Below, piece after piece: positions 46,093-56,898 of a stretch of 64,000 bases of DNA. Where the stretch lies: NCBI GenBank assembly GCA_002104905.1, contig MCFE01000124.1:62001-126000 (forward strand). The letters are read 5' to 3'. The notes under the pieces were generated by a model. It was given only the letters and a program-made list of their open reading frames with translations. It had not been told where the DNA came from and did no database searches. Every line of letters starts with the position of its first letter. Position 1 is the first letter of the stretch. This DNA comes from Basidiobolus meristosporus CBS 931.73. Lineage: Eukaryota > Basidiobolomycota > Basidiobolomycetes > Basidiobolales > Basidiobolaceae. Both the position numbers and the translations under genes were made by a program.

Positions 46093-47142
46093 ATGTCTGC
46101 TCCGAATCTGCTGGTGGTTGTGACAGGTGGTACCATTTTTCAAAAGGTAGATGCCAATGGGGAGATGCAACTGGCAGTCAGCATTTCCGAATTGTTGACC
46201 TCCCTGGGCAAGCATATTTCGGGAGACGTATGTCCGCTGGTGGTCGATCTGAACTGTCGTAGTGGCGCGGAGCTCACTTTCGAAACGATCCTTCGAGCCC
46301 GGGATGCGTTCCTCGAAAACCTTCCGGAGAACGGTATCTCCTCCGCCATATTGGTTACCGGCACCGATACTATGGAGGAATTTGCTTTCTGCCTAGATTT
46401 ATGCTTAGGACCTTGGCTAATCGAAAGGAAATACTCTCTAGTCATTACCGGCTCGATGAAACCAGCCGATGTTCTGGGATATGATGGGCACTCGAATGTA
46501 CTTGGCGCCATTCAGGTATGTTCAACTCAAGGATCTTGAGCCGACAATTGATACTTATCCCGTTTTTACTAGGTTGCGCTAGGTGAAAATGCCAAGAGGG
46601 CAGGTGTTTTACTCTCGATAAACAATGACATTCACTCAGCTCTCTATGTTACCAAGGGTGATTCCCAGCTTATTGGATCATTCAGATCGGTTCCCACAGG
46701 TCCTATTGGGCAGATACGAAGAGGGATCCCCCAATTTTATTACTCTCCAGCAGCTTCGCCTCCGCCCATCTATTGTCCATCATTCCTACATTTAGATCAA
46801 GAATCGGTGGCCAAAGTGCGGGTGGCCATTTGGATCATAACAGTGTCCTCTTTCATCCCAGAGCAGCTTTTGGAGAATCTCGACGGGCTGGTACTGGCGG
46901 GGCCTGGGACTGGCTCTATTCCCAACGCATTTGTCGAGCAGCTCTCCCCGAAATGGACCAAAAGGATACCGATAGTTGTCGTAACTCGATGCTTCTCGGG
47001 GAATAATTTTGATGACCACTACTATCGAGGAAGCAAGGCGAAATTCACCTCGAAAGGTTTCATCCTGGAGGATGGCTTTGAAGATCTCAATGCTATACAA
47101 GCGCGAAATTTGCTGACATTTAAACTGGCAGCAAGAGCGTAA
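46093..47142 (+). CDS. L-asparaginase-like amidohydrolase
   Basis: Enzymes of this family hydrolyse asparagine to aspartate and ammonia. Two exons, 46,093-46,515 and 46,573-47,142, with a 57-bp intron (GTATGT..CTAG), give 329 residues. The first active-site motif 'VVVTGGTIFQK' (nucleophile Thr, ~residues 8-18) and the second 'ILVTGTDTMEE' (~90-100, Thr-Asp pair) are both intact. They are followed by 'LVITGSMKPADVLGYDGHSN' and, in exon 2, 'GVLLSINNDIHSALYVTK', 'FRSVPTGPIGQI', 'LDGLVLAGPGTGSIPNAFVE', 'IPIVVVTRCFSG'. Start at the first in-frame ATG. No signal peptide, so cytosolic is likely. The stop lies where a GTAAGT appears, so a further small 3' exon is possible. Glutaminase activity cannot be excluded. 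Confidence 0.85.
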
Positions 47143-49611
47143 GTATGCGCCTATACGATGGAAATTGGCTTGCTGATCTTCATTGTTCAAACCATGGATT
47201 CGCCAATTCGTTTGAGGGATGCCTCAGGTGTTGCCTGTCAGTCTGATGTAGCAATAAATATCAGGCCATTTTTAGCCAGATACCATTTCAGGTTATATCG
47301 CTGCTATCAACACAATGGCGTGGCAATGCAATATTAAGGCCCCGCCGGAAAACAGACTAGTTTTGCATTTTCTAGCGTGTTTTTTTGCTATTTGGATAAT
47401 CCATGTCGTCCAGGTGAATCCCAGAGTACGATAACGAGTGCATAGATTAGTCGATCATCCCACTTGATTGATCGGCTAGTGACGTTGGCTACTACCCTAC
47501 CGTGGTAACTCACCATCACCAGTCTACACCAAACAAGGCATCAGCATGTACTCTCATCAGGAGCCCAATCCACTCATTGGAAAGGCAATCCTTATACCAT
47601 CACCTCCCAAACCAGTGGTTTTGTATAGAACAATTGAGCCAGATTTAGGGATACGTCGTTGAATCAAAAACTTGATCATCACGCATATCCTATGGAAATA
47701 ACCAGCACCGTACAAAGACACCCATTGTTCTACAAATGGGGACCTCTCCTCTACATGTGTCAGTTCACACCAAATCTCTGACTAAGCCGGGCATTTCCAG
47801 CCCGATTTCGCAGAATTTCCCAATTGCTTGTCAAAGCCAAGCATTCGCATAGAAGCTCATAATTACCCAATCAGCGTTACCCGGAGATTAGACGGGCAGA
47901 TCGCACCATGAGTAAGAAACGTTTTATACACAGGAAATCCCCCTGGCCTCCTTCCCCGTAGAAAACAGCCAATTTCGCCACATGCTGATTTTTCCCCTCT
48001 ATCCTCGATTAGAATAAGCGTATGATCAACCATTTGTTGCACGCCGAGCATCGTGGGTCGCTTCTCAGAGTGAGCCGCGAATCTAGGCCAACCCAAAGGG
48101 CCAAGGACCTCTGGTGGGTATTGAGTGGGAATCAATTTCTGGGGAGGCCCGTAGGAGGTTGTTTCGCTCCTCAATACCCTCCTACTAGCCCACAGATGTC
48201 GCCGACTTTTATCGCGGATCGCAGTAGAAAGCGGTGATCGTTGGAGGCGCTTTGGTGTCCATGTCGAGAATGCATGAAATCATCATTAGCCTCAGACGCC
48301 TCACATGATCACGGATACCAGTGCCCATCGGTGCTGAGCATCGTAATCCCCAATAAAAAGCTCGATGATCGGAACCATCCTAACTTGATTTATATTCCAT
48401 GGCGAAATGCTCGGTATTATCCCTCGTGGCCATGTCCATGAACCCAAGCTTTCCTTTATTTGGGACTGATGTCATTACCAACCTAGGCAGCAGTGGGATG
48501 GGAAATGCCGTCATGCTGGAAATGAAACATGGAGCATAAGTCGCCTTCTCCTGGGTGCTCATTGGCCCCATCACCCTTGAGTCACAGCAAGCAAGACCCT
48601 CCCCTCGTCCCCCTCTTTCCATACACGCCCAGTGAGAATCTATTTTTATCGCAATTATGTATTCCTGATTTCCTAAGCATATACCATCTGCTGCACTACT
48701 TCTACTAACGGGGGATGTCTGTGCCAGAGATTGAAGTTGCACTTGAGCACCGCTCCGTCACCAATCATGGCAGTGCTCAAACTTGACTAGTCCAGAATCA
48801 ATTGTCTAGGGCAATGATGCCTCTATGACCTCACTATGTGCAACCAATGAGACACCTGTATCACCAGCGTAGGTGCCTGAGTTGCGGTGATGGTAGAGAG
48901 AGCAGGCTTACCACTTGATAGGCGGTCAGCAGCGAACATGAGCCATCGACATCCAGCAATAACAAGTATGCACCTCCACCAGGAAGATCCTGATGGGTCG
49001 TCTTGTTGGCCGCTAATGGCGCCGGATGCATGATTTAACCAGTGTTTTTCCATGCACCGCCGGCTCCAAAATCAACTCATTTTGAGCGTGTGTCACCATG
49101 ATTGCCATCCTGTTAGTTGTTGGGGCCGGTGTCTGACTGAGCCCCTTCGCGAATTCCATCCCAATGACGTCATGGCGGGCCTGGATTGGTGGCCGACATC
49201 AGCGGGTTGGCGAGATGCCTCTAAATCTGCAATGCTGGACAGGGCGTATACAAGATCTCCGGCCTGATCTCTAACCTATATAGACTTGGTAACCGGTCAC
49301 AGAGGTTGGAAATGAGGGAGGGGTTTATTGGATTGGAGGTTACCATCAACCATGCGTTTACGCGGATTCGAGCGATTTCAACCAACAATGTTTGAATATA
49401 CGAAATGAGCAAATTATATACAGTAAGATGGGGATTTTCGAGTGGTGGCAGGGAAATATATCGGCGCTCAGTGCTCTATAGATAGATCGATTGTTATTTC
49501 TCTCTAGACGGATTTGGTAGCTAATAAATCAAGGGATCAACCGCGATGAGGTAGTGCTTCCTATTTTCTATTCTGATCCAATCTCAGAAACGTGGCACAC
49601 AATTTTCTAGA
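47143..49611. other. Interval without recognisable gene
   Basis: Short frames (47,863-48,174 and 48,380-48,742, minus; others) lack domains and reliable starts. A small inverted repeat GGGTATTGAG/CTCAATACCC flanks about 48,118-48,179. Nothing else is supported. Confidence 0.45.
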
Positions 49612-50309
49612 TCAATGAGATAGCAGGTTGTGCCCTACGACGTTCGTGGATGATTTCTCCGGCCAACACTGGAGCAGTGGCGAGAAGACCAGGTTGACAG
49701 GTGTAGTGGGTTCGGACACTGAGGATGCCGGCGATAAGGTCGGCTCGACCCGGATAGGGAATAGCTCCGCTTTATGTTCGTGGTCAGCATGATGGTGAAC
49801 CGTCTGGTGCTTCTTGAGGGTGGTTTTGCGGGTAAACCGCTTGTCGCAATTAGGAAAGGTGCATTCGTAAGGTTTTTTGCCGGTGTGTGACCGCTTGTGT
49901 CTAGCCAGCGAGGAGGACTGGTTGAAGAGTTGGTTAGCATCTGATGGATTGGGTAATGTGAGTAGGATGAGAGGCTTACATCACTGAAGGATTTGCAGCA
50001 ATTCGGATAGTCGCAGGAGTGTGGGCGCTCGCCGGTGTGTGTGCGGTAGTGGATTGCTAGGGCAGAACGCTGGATGAATGTCTTTCCACAATACTCCCAA
50101 TCGCAAAGATAAGGGCGCTCGCCCGTGTGGATTTTTTCATGTCGGGAGAGATCGGACTTTCTGGTGAAGGTTTTGCCGCAATCATCCAGAAAGCACTGAA
50201 AGAGCCTCCTCCTCGGTTGTGGGTGATTAGCACTAGGACCATTTGGAAGATTGATGGGATGGCAATTCTGCACTGTGTCCATAGGGTTCAATATGAAGCC
50301 GAGATCCAT
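49612..50309 (-). CDS. Four-finger C2H2 zinc finger protein
   Basis: Likely nuclear DNA-binding regulator. Two exons on the minus strand: 50,309-49,980 and 49,917-49,612, with a 62-bp intron (GTAAGC..CCAG, branch-like TGCTAAC). The protein is 211 residues. The fingers are TFIIIA-like with TGERP/TGKKP linkers: about 37-61 (FQCFLDDCGKTF...HEKIH), 67-91 (YLCDWEYCGKTF...HYRTH), 97-121 (HSCDYPNCCKSF...HKRSH, split by the intron) and 127-152 (YECTFPNCDKRF...HQTVH). A Ser/Pro-rich tail follows. Reading through the intron destroys fingers 3 and 4, so the spliced model is strongly preferred. ATG at 50,309; a second Met at codon 10 is possible. The target genes are unknown. Confidence 0.88.
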
Positions 50310-50403
50310 TTCAAGTAAGCACTGTAAACCAACTACGGAGATGAAAAGATATGGAAGAGGCGAAAAAGCTTGGCGCTTGAGGTTGGTGGTGGATGGGCGT
50401 AGC

Positions 50404-50410
50404 TTATATA
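50404..50410 (-). promoter_or_regulatory. Probable TATA box of the C2H2 gene
   Basis: On the minus strand TATATAA lies about 95 bp upstream of the ATG at 50,309. The sequence context is AGATATATAAGCTACG. Confidence 0.45.
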
Positions 50411-51930
50411 TCTTGCAGGGCGATTCACGAGATCAGATCGTGGTCCTAATTTGGCCATTTTGTTTCCGTCATAGAGTCCAAAATAGATGATACAATTAAA
50501 GCTGTGCAGGGATGCTAGAAGCCATTAGACATACAAAGCAGGTATCACCTCATATAGATACGGACTTAAAACAGCGCGAAAGTGCAAATAAACCTTCTTG
50601 GAATAGTCTCTGAAAGGGAAGCTTACCAAGCATGCAGTGCTATCGCTCATCCATCCCGAAGCCTATTCCTCCTCATACACGAAGACTGAGATATATGGCA
50701 CATGCCTCCAACTCAATTTGGGAATGGTATAAGCTTCGTCTTGATCATCATGCTACTCGTAATTCCCAAATCTACCAGCCCACTACTTGGGCTTATTCCA
50801 TGTAGGTTTTCATAACTAGTTTCGAAATAAGACGAGTTCCCATCCACGAAATATATGTCTAATGATGTAATCAACTGAGGTCGGAGATCTCGCTACCCAA
50901 AGCTTACTGCAAATTGGGGAAGCCTGATTGGTGGATTTTGGGTCGCATAAGGGTTGCATCAGGTTCCTTAAGGAAATAAGATATTTTGCTCAACACGGTC
51001 CAATTACACCATCAGAGTAACGTTTTATTTATATCCGACAGCGCTAGCGATCAAGATTTCAATTGAACACTCCGATGAAATTGTGGAGGATCGCTAAAAC
51101 CTTGGGAAAAGCTGCATTGAAGCTAACAATTAATGTAACATTAAACTTCCGTTAACATAAATATATACTGGTAAGCCCAAGTCAATGTCATCACTGCTTT
51201 GTTAATCCTAGTATCCCGCTAAATATATGTATCAGTACGCTGCTTCTGCTACCAGCTATTTAATTATAGGTATGACGTCTGGTAATACTCAGAGCAAAAA
51301 TGACGTTGGTCTCTTTATTTATTAAATGTTGCTACACTGTATTCCAAAGGTTAGGGATCGATTCAATGTTTCTGCCTCATTAAGTGTGTGGTATTGGATC
51401 TATCGTGGTAAATTACACCCCATACCATTATTGACGAGAGGGTATTTACCGCTACCATCACAGTTACCATCGTTTCGATGATCATGGAAATATCTTGATT
51501 AATTGGAGTTAGGGTTGCTGGCAATTTATGCTGAAAAGGACTAATTAACCAAGTGCACAAAATATCCACTCCTATGCGAAACAACGGAGGCTTCCGGAAA
51601 TCGAAGTGGTTTCGTAAAAATTTGCACACCGCAGTTTTGAGTAAGCAGAAGCACTCGCCCCATCAAACGCCAACATATTTTGTAGAGGTTTTTCCAATCA
51701 TGCGTAAGAACGTGCTTTGGAAATTTTTGAAAAAAAGTTTTGGGCCTTTTTTATTGCTTCAGTATTTCCACATTTCTGAAGAAATGATAATCAGGCATTA
51801 CATTGAACCAAATCAATAGTCATGATGTTGACAAACTTAGAGGCCATAATCACAACAATGGAATATGTGGAATATAATGTTAAGTATCATATAAACACAT
51901 GAGATAGCTACATCTAGAATATACAGAATG
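50411..51930. other. Interval without recognisable gene
   Basis: AT-rich DNA. Frames at 51,363-51,629 (minus) and 51,553-51,819 (plus) have no recognisable domain and overlap each other; I treat both as chance. Confidence 0.45.
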
Positions 51931-52190
51931 GTAAATAATAGCTCAGTGGCTCAGAAAGGAGGCCCTGGGTTTGATTCCCAGTCAGACCGAAACGTCCCTG
52001 CCAAAATAGATGTATATGTGAGCGAGGGCTCAATAATATACAAGGTCTTTGGAAATACATTCGAGGTAAGCTATAAAGATTCTCATCAAGTGAACGAGCA
52101 GAACCCGCTTTGAAACCCTTGCGCTTATCTGCGAAATACTCTTTGAAATTGACTAGGTGTGCTTGGTCATGAAAAATGTGACATGCAGCC
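51931..52190 (+). mobile_element. tRNA-derived SINE-like sequence
   Basis: The sequence has a pol III A box TAGCTCAGTGG (51,939-51,949) and B box GGTTTGATTCC (51,968-51,978). The B box is in a perfect T-arm-like hairpin, CTGGG-TTTGATT-CCCAG. The box spacing is ~16 bases shorter than in a real tRNA, so the anticodon arm is missing and this is not a tRNA gene. A ~200-base non-tRNA body follows (AAACGTCCCTGCC, GTGAGCGAGGGCTC). This head-plus-body layout is that of a tRNA-derived SINE. The right end and target duplication are not clear, and no second copy is visible in the window. Confidence 0.5.
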
Positions 52191-53179
52191 AACTATTGAT
52201 GAATAATACTCAATACGAGAAATTGTCAATAGCTATAGGCCAAAGTTTTTTTACATTTTTCGTCATAAGATACTTCGGACTTGAACTATTGTAGGTACTT
52301 GCAAATATTATGCAGGTCCAGATCAGGCACGGTTTGTCTTATTTAGTTTCACTTTTAGTAACTCTCTTTCGGTCAATGATGCTTACATCCAATGTTCAAA
52401 AATCCAATATATCGACCTGGACTCTTTATTGCTTGCTAAAACTTGATGTATATCCCTAGCATGCCATTCAAAGGGTTCAAGTCAGCCCAGGGTCATTACA
52501 CTGATACTCACTACATGAGCTGTGTTCCTAAATTAATTATCACATGGTACAGTACACATTACTCTGCACCGGAGATCATCAGGATATATCCGATCATTTA
52601 CTTGACATAGGAATCTGAGCTGCGCATGGTGTCTCTAGTCCTATTTAGGACTCTACGAAGTTCCATTGACGACGGTTTTCCCACCCACCGAAAACATTCC
52701 CTATGAAAAAAATTAACAAAAGGCCAGCATAATATCAGTATAATATCAGCACAGTTCCAGAGTTTCCCTAAACTTACAACTTTCAATATTTCAGGTTCCA
52801 GCCATTTTGCAGACAAGTAGATATACTTTCTAGGAGGAGGCTAGGCTGAATAATCTTCATATCAAATTTGGTGATAAACTGCTCACTGCTTCCGCAAGAA
52901 TCGACAGCTAAAAAATTGACGGAAAAACACCGGCTGAATACCAACAAAATATCATATGAAATCCAAGTATGAGATTTCTCACAGGGATTCTGATTCAAAT
53001 GGTCCGTCCTCCCCCCCCCAAAAAAAAAGGTGCAGAGCCACGAAATCTAAGATGGTTTCTTAATCAAGCTGACTGGGATGCGAAGAAATTTTAATCGGGT
53101 TAGGGTGATATTTTATTAGGGCTTGTACGATAAGAAAATATGCCAAGCCAATTCCATCTAGCATGAAAGAACTGAACGA
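52191..53179. other. Interval without recognisable gene
   Basis: No credible coding frame or RNA gene. A C-run followed by an A-run (CCCCCCCCCC-AAAAAAAAA) is at about 53,011-53,030. Confidence 0.45.
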
Positions 53180-53689
53180 TTAGAAGACCATACTCATGGC
53201 AACAGCTAGAGCACCAGAGACCAGTCCCAATGGCACTACGGCGTAGACTCCATTAGAAGTCTTTCCAGTCGCGGTTGGAGTGGTTGCAGAGCCAGTACCT
53301 GATGGAGTTGCGGAACTACCGCCCGTGGAAGTGGAGGTGCCGGCAGATGGTGTTTTCGAAGCACTGCCTCGAGTGGATGGGGCAATAGTAACGGAGTAGC
53401 CTTTGTCCTTGCAGGTTTGGATATAAGGGGCATTATCAGTTATAGCTGGATTCACAGCGCAACTAAGACAATCGAAGTTGCCAAGGAAGATATCGGTACA
53501 AATACAATCCCGGAAAGCAATTATGCCAGTAGCATTACTAGTACCCATGTTGGCAATCTTCGTCTCACAACCTGCTGGAATGATTTTATAGCAGCTTGTG
53601 CAATAAGCGGGGCTCTGAGCTGAGCTAACGTTAACCAGAACGACAGCGCAGAAGATGGAAACAAGAGCAGAGAAACGAAGAGAAACCAT
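53180..53689 (-). CDS. GPI-anchored cysteine-rich cell-wall protein
   Basis: The predicted product is 169 residues, starting at the first ATG (53,689; the frame is open 13 codons further up, without ATG). An N-terminal signal peptide MVSLRFSALVSIFCAVVLVN...SSAQ (~1-25) is followed by a globular domain with eight cysteines (C-x2-C, GC, DC-x-C, DC-x2-C, TC; ~28-105). A Ser/Thr/Gly-rich linker (~115-145), typical of O-mannosylated wall proteins, comes next, and a hydrophobic C-terminus 'VVPLGLVSGALAVAMSMVF' preceded by small residues (TSNG) acts as a GPI-attachment signal. The cysteine count recalls CFEM proteins, but the spacing does not fit the CFEM consensus well. It probably acts at the cell surface; the specific role is unknown. 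An AATAAATATA element lies ~60 bp upstream. Confidence 0.8.
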   Translation of the reverse strand: MVSLRFSALVSIFCAVVLVNVSSAQSPAYCTSCYKIIPAGCETKIANMGTSNATGIIAFRDCICTDIFLGNFDCLSCAVNPAITDNAPYIQTCKDKGYSVTIAPSTRGSASKTPSAGTSTSTGGSSATPSGTGSATTPTATGKTSNGVYAVVPLGLVSGALAVAMSMVF

Positions 53690-54461
53690 TAGGGAATAAG
53701 ACAAAGAAGAAAGAGGTGTATACTTCAACTGATGGGAATGGTGACCTATATTTATTGATTTGGCCTACCTCTATGCCAATCATATTGCTGGGCTCCTATG
53801 ACTCTAAGCCATTTCTAAATAGAGATCTTTTGGGTACACATTGAGATTGGGCCTCTTTAGGCAATCCGTATAATTAAGTTTCTATGAGTTTGTACTCTGC
53901 GTTTCAGTTGTGATGGCTCAACTCCAAGACCATTGGTGGGCTATTATTACCCTCGACAATCAGTATTACATAACAGAATTTTCATGCTACATTGGGAGTG
54001 TACAAGCCTTCCAAATCGAATGGAAATATATGTCGAGTGTTACAATCCATGAATGGTGATTTGCAACCCAATAAGATATAGCTATGGGCAGTCCCATCAA
54101 GCCTCCATATATGGGCTTTGTGCAGTATAGTAAATTCCATCAGATCCTCTACTGAACGGAGGTATTGCCTACCGACTATGGACGCGGGGTGATCAAGGGT
54201 AAAAATAGGTGAATTCCGATGGGACTATGGTTGGGAATAATCACTATTGAGGCATCTTGCTTGGCACGATGTCTCCAGGTTACATCAATTCGATTTATTG
54301 GATATAATAAAAGAGGATGTCGTTTGCGGAATATGTATTTGAGGTATACAAATTTCATTTTATAGATATCAGAGGACGGGATCTCCTCGTGTATGGTGAG
54401 CGATGATTCTAGGCCGATTAGGCAGCACATCGCGCAGGCGTCGTTGGAGCGGATGCTCAAG
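53690..54461. other. Interval without recognisable gene
   Basis: It contains the promoter of the GPI protein gene and the 3' end of the secreted-protein gene. The minus-strand frame 54,176-54,487 overlaps the last exon of that gene in another frame and is rejected. Confidence 0.5.
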
Positions 54462-55399
54462 CTAATAGCCATCCGCATAATTACCAACTGTGTCTTGGGC
54501 TTCTATTTGATCGTCAGGTATACCAGTGCGAAATCCTCGATGTGATGGCGGTGAAGAAAGATTGCTCAACACCGGATTGCGAGGCTCGGCATCGGGATAT
54601 TCGTCGATGACCTCCTGTTGATTTATGACATCATCGTCGTTGTTGACAAAGGCTGCGGTTTGGTTTAGATGTGAGCTGATTCATTCGAGTACCGATACGG
54701 TCAACATATTAAGTACCTTTGGAGTGTCCTAGCTCCCTTACCAAGCCGTTCGTTGTTAGCTCGATGGAGATGTTGTCCTCGGCGGCGGTGGACTCGGGGT
54801 TTGACGAGTGCAAAGTGATCTCGATCTCCTTGATCTTCGACCTTCCACCATCTGCACAAGCACAAGTCAGCTAAATATTGACACAGTGAGCATAGGATGC
54901 GCATACCAGTATTACTGCCCTTTCTCAAGACAATCTCTATGGAGTCTATACTTTCGGCGCCTTGTTTGCTTCCATGGATTTCCTCAGAACCTAACCGGTT
55001 TCGCTGGTTATGCAACTTGGTTAAGTCCACTTCTTTTTTTCGCTGAAAATCGATGCCGATCTCTGGTACTCTATTGTCAGTGTCATTGATGTGTGCGTCT
55101 TGGGATCCGCTGGATTCATCGTGCTTACTGGCGTTAAGATCCGAGCTCCAAGCCTCCTTGGAGTATTTCTGGTGGGAGCGGTGGTTGCCTTTAGGTTTTT
55201 CAGGGAGCTTATTTTTGGAGTTACATTTACTGTTCGTCTTTGAGTTTGGAGTGTATTCGCGGGGTCGCTCTGCTCTCTCCGTGTGGGTGATCTTATTTAC
55301 CTCATTCTGCGAGTCGTTAATAGTCCGAGCTATTATACCCGCTTGGGTGGAGGCTATGCTGGACCAAATATAAAGCAGACTTATTGTTGAAAGCTTCAT
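54462..55399 (-). CDS. Predicted secreted protein, unknown function
   Basis: Three exons on the minus strand, 55,399-54,907, 54,851-54,717 and 54,652-54,462. The introns are 55 bp (GTATGC..GCAG, branch GCTGAC) and 64 bp (GTACTT..GCAG), and all phases agree, giving 272 residues. The signal peptide is MKLSTISLLYIWSSIASTQA, then a hydrophilic region rich in Asn, Lys, Ser, His and Asp (~25-160), a short ordered-looking stretch from exon 2 ('KEIEITLHSSNPES', 'ISIELTTNGLVRELG'), and an acidic C-terminus ending GNYADGY. One cysteine is visible, in exon 1, and there is no membrane span or GPI signal. I recognise no domain. The gene model rests on splice signals and phase, without homology. Confidence 0.6.
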
Positions 55400-55565
55400 A
55401 GTCACAAGCACAAGAAGGCCCGTACAAAAGTAAAAGGTCTTTTATGTGTAATGATGTGATAGGTGAGTGCAACAGGAATCGTATCTGATGGGAGACGATG
55501 CGAAGTGGTTGGCAAAATAGATAGGTGCGCAATGAAGAAGCTGAAAAGATCATAGGCAGGGTCGC

Positions 55566-55572
55566 TTTTATA
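55566..55572 (-). promoter_or_regulatory. Probable TATA box of the secreted-protein gene
   Basis: On the minus strand TATAAAA lies about 170 bp before the ATG at 55,399, a usual distance for fungal genes with a TATA box. Confidence 0.5.
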
Positions 55573-56898
55573 TCCACCCGCGCGTCAGGCTCGGGAAAAC
55601 GAAAGAGATACTCCTTATTTCCTGTGAGAGACTGAAACCTAGCTGTGTTGAGATGGTGAATGTTTTATCATATGGTAACGATGTTATTGCTTATTAGGCA
55701 CCACCATGTAGCCATTGTAAACCATGCACTCTGTTAGTAGAACAGGTCGGAGAGAGGAGGTGCGGGGTAGGCGAGCTGCTGCACCAAGCTCGAGGCGTCT
55801 AGTGATATGCATTGATTAAATAGACTAGTATGCTGCTCTAGGTATCTTTCAATCACAACATACATATGTTACTGAATGTACTAGCATGGGTAGCAAGCGA
55901 CCCTAGGATTCCACCAATACCAAGGCTCGAAAGGTGGGTGTAGTGTTGGCCATTGGCTATCAGTGATTTTTGATTAGTCGAACATCCGAGAGCAATTGAT
56001 AAACAGCCACACGGCAATCTTGAGCAATGGTGGATATCTATCTACGGCCATGGCCAACTACTCCTCTCCTAGTGGAGCCGCCGATGAAAGGCCCTACATC
56101 GAGTGCTGATCCTGATCGTACACTCAAGACTTTGGCCAATTGATATGGTCACGAATTCCCTATCTTTGGTGTGACATTATCTTTGTGAAGCGCTTCCCAT
56201 CGCTGCTTTGAAACGGATCATCCACTAATTAGGTTGCATGACTATGCTTTCACGATCACAAAAGGTAGTGCCAGCCTGAGAATTGATGGATGGCCTTGTG
56301 AAATCAAGCAAATAGGGTGAATCGATCAATACAAACTTGGTTACCCTGCAACGTGCTTTAGCAGTCCAAATGACGCTTCGCGAATATTGTTGACGGTCGA
56401 TGTTTTATATAGCAGCTTGGAGTCCTGGTGTATATTGAACCGCACTCTATTCAGCAGTATTGTTGCACGGCAGATCAGGAGCATCCATGCTTTCATTTGT
56501 TTAGTGATTTCCATTGAGTGAAATGAACCACTACACGTGGCTGCGAATGCCATCTAATATTAAGTTGCACACTTCCTAGCAAATCACTGTCGCCACAAAT
56601 CATTGCTAGGCGACCATCCAGGTTTGGGAATCAGTAGTCCATATATGGCGTTATTCAAGCGTTCGTCTGAGCATTTATTAGATGGTTAGGAATGGGCACA
56701 CGAGCTATCTGGGGTTTTTCTTCGTTCTGGTGTCACCCTTGCTGCAATTGCTCACAATATAATCTAGCATGCTGTGCTCTTGACAACTGGAGGAACTTTC
56801 TCGACTACCCCTCCTTCCCTTGAAAGGCTCACTTAATACCAATTGAGGTAGCATTTCCTTCAGCCTTGCTTATTTTTGCTACAGACGAACACTTTGTA
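55573..56898. other. Intergenic region between divergent genes
   Basis: No coding frame is supported. It should hold the promoters of the secreted-protein gene (minus) and the seven-helix protein gene (plus). An acceptor-like TTATTTTTGCTACAG at 56,870-56,884, 14 bases before the plus-strand ATG, could end a 5' leader intron. Confidence 0.5.

Noticed and set aside
51939-51985. A tRNA gene
   Set aside because: A and B boxes are ~16 bases too close; there is no anticodon arm and no pairing acceptor stem.
53180-53689. A CFEM-domain protein
   Set aside because: Eight cysteines are present, but their spacing and the missing central Asp pattern do not fit the CFEM consensus well, so only a cysteine-rich GPI protein is called.
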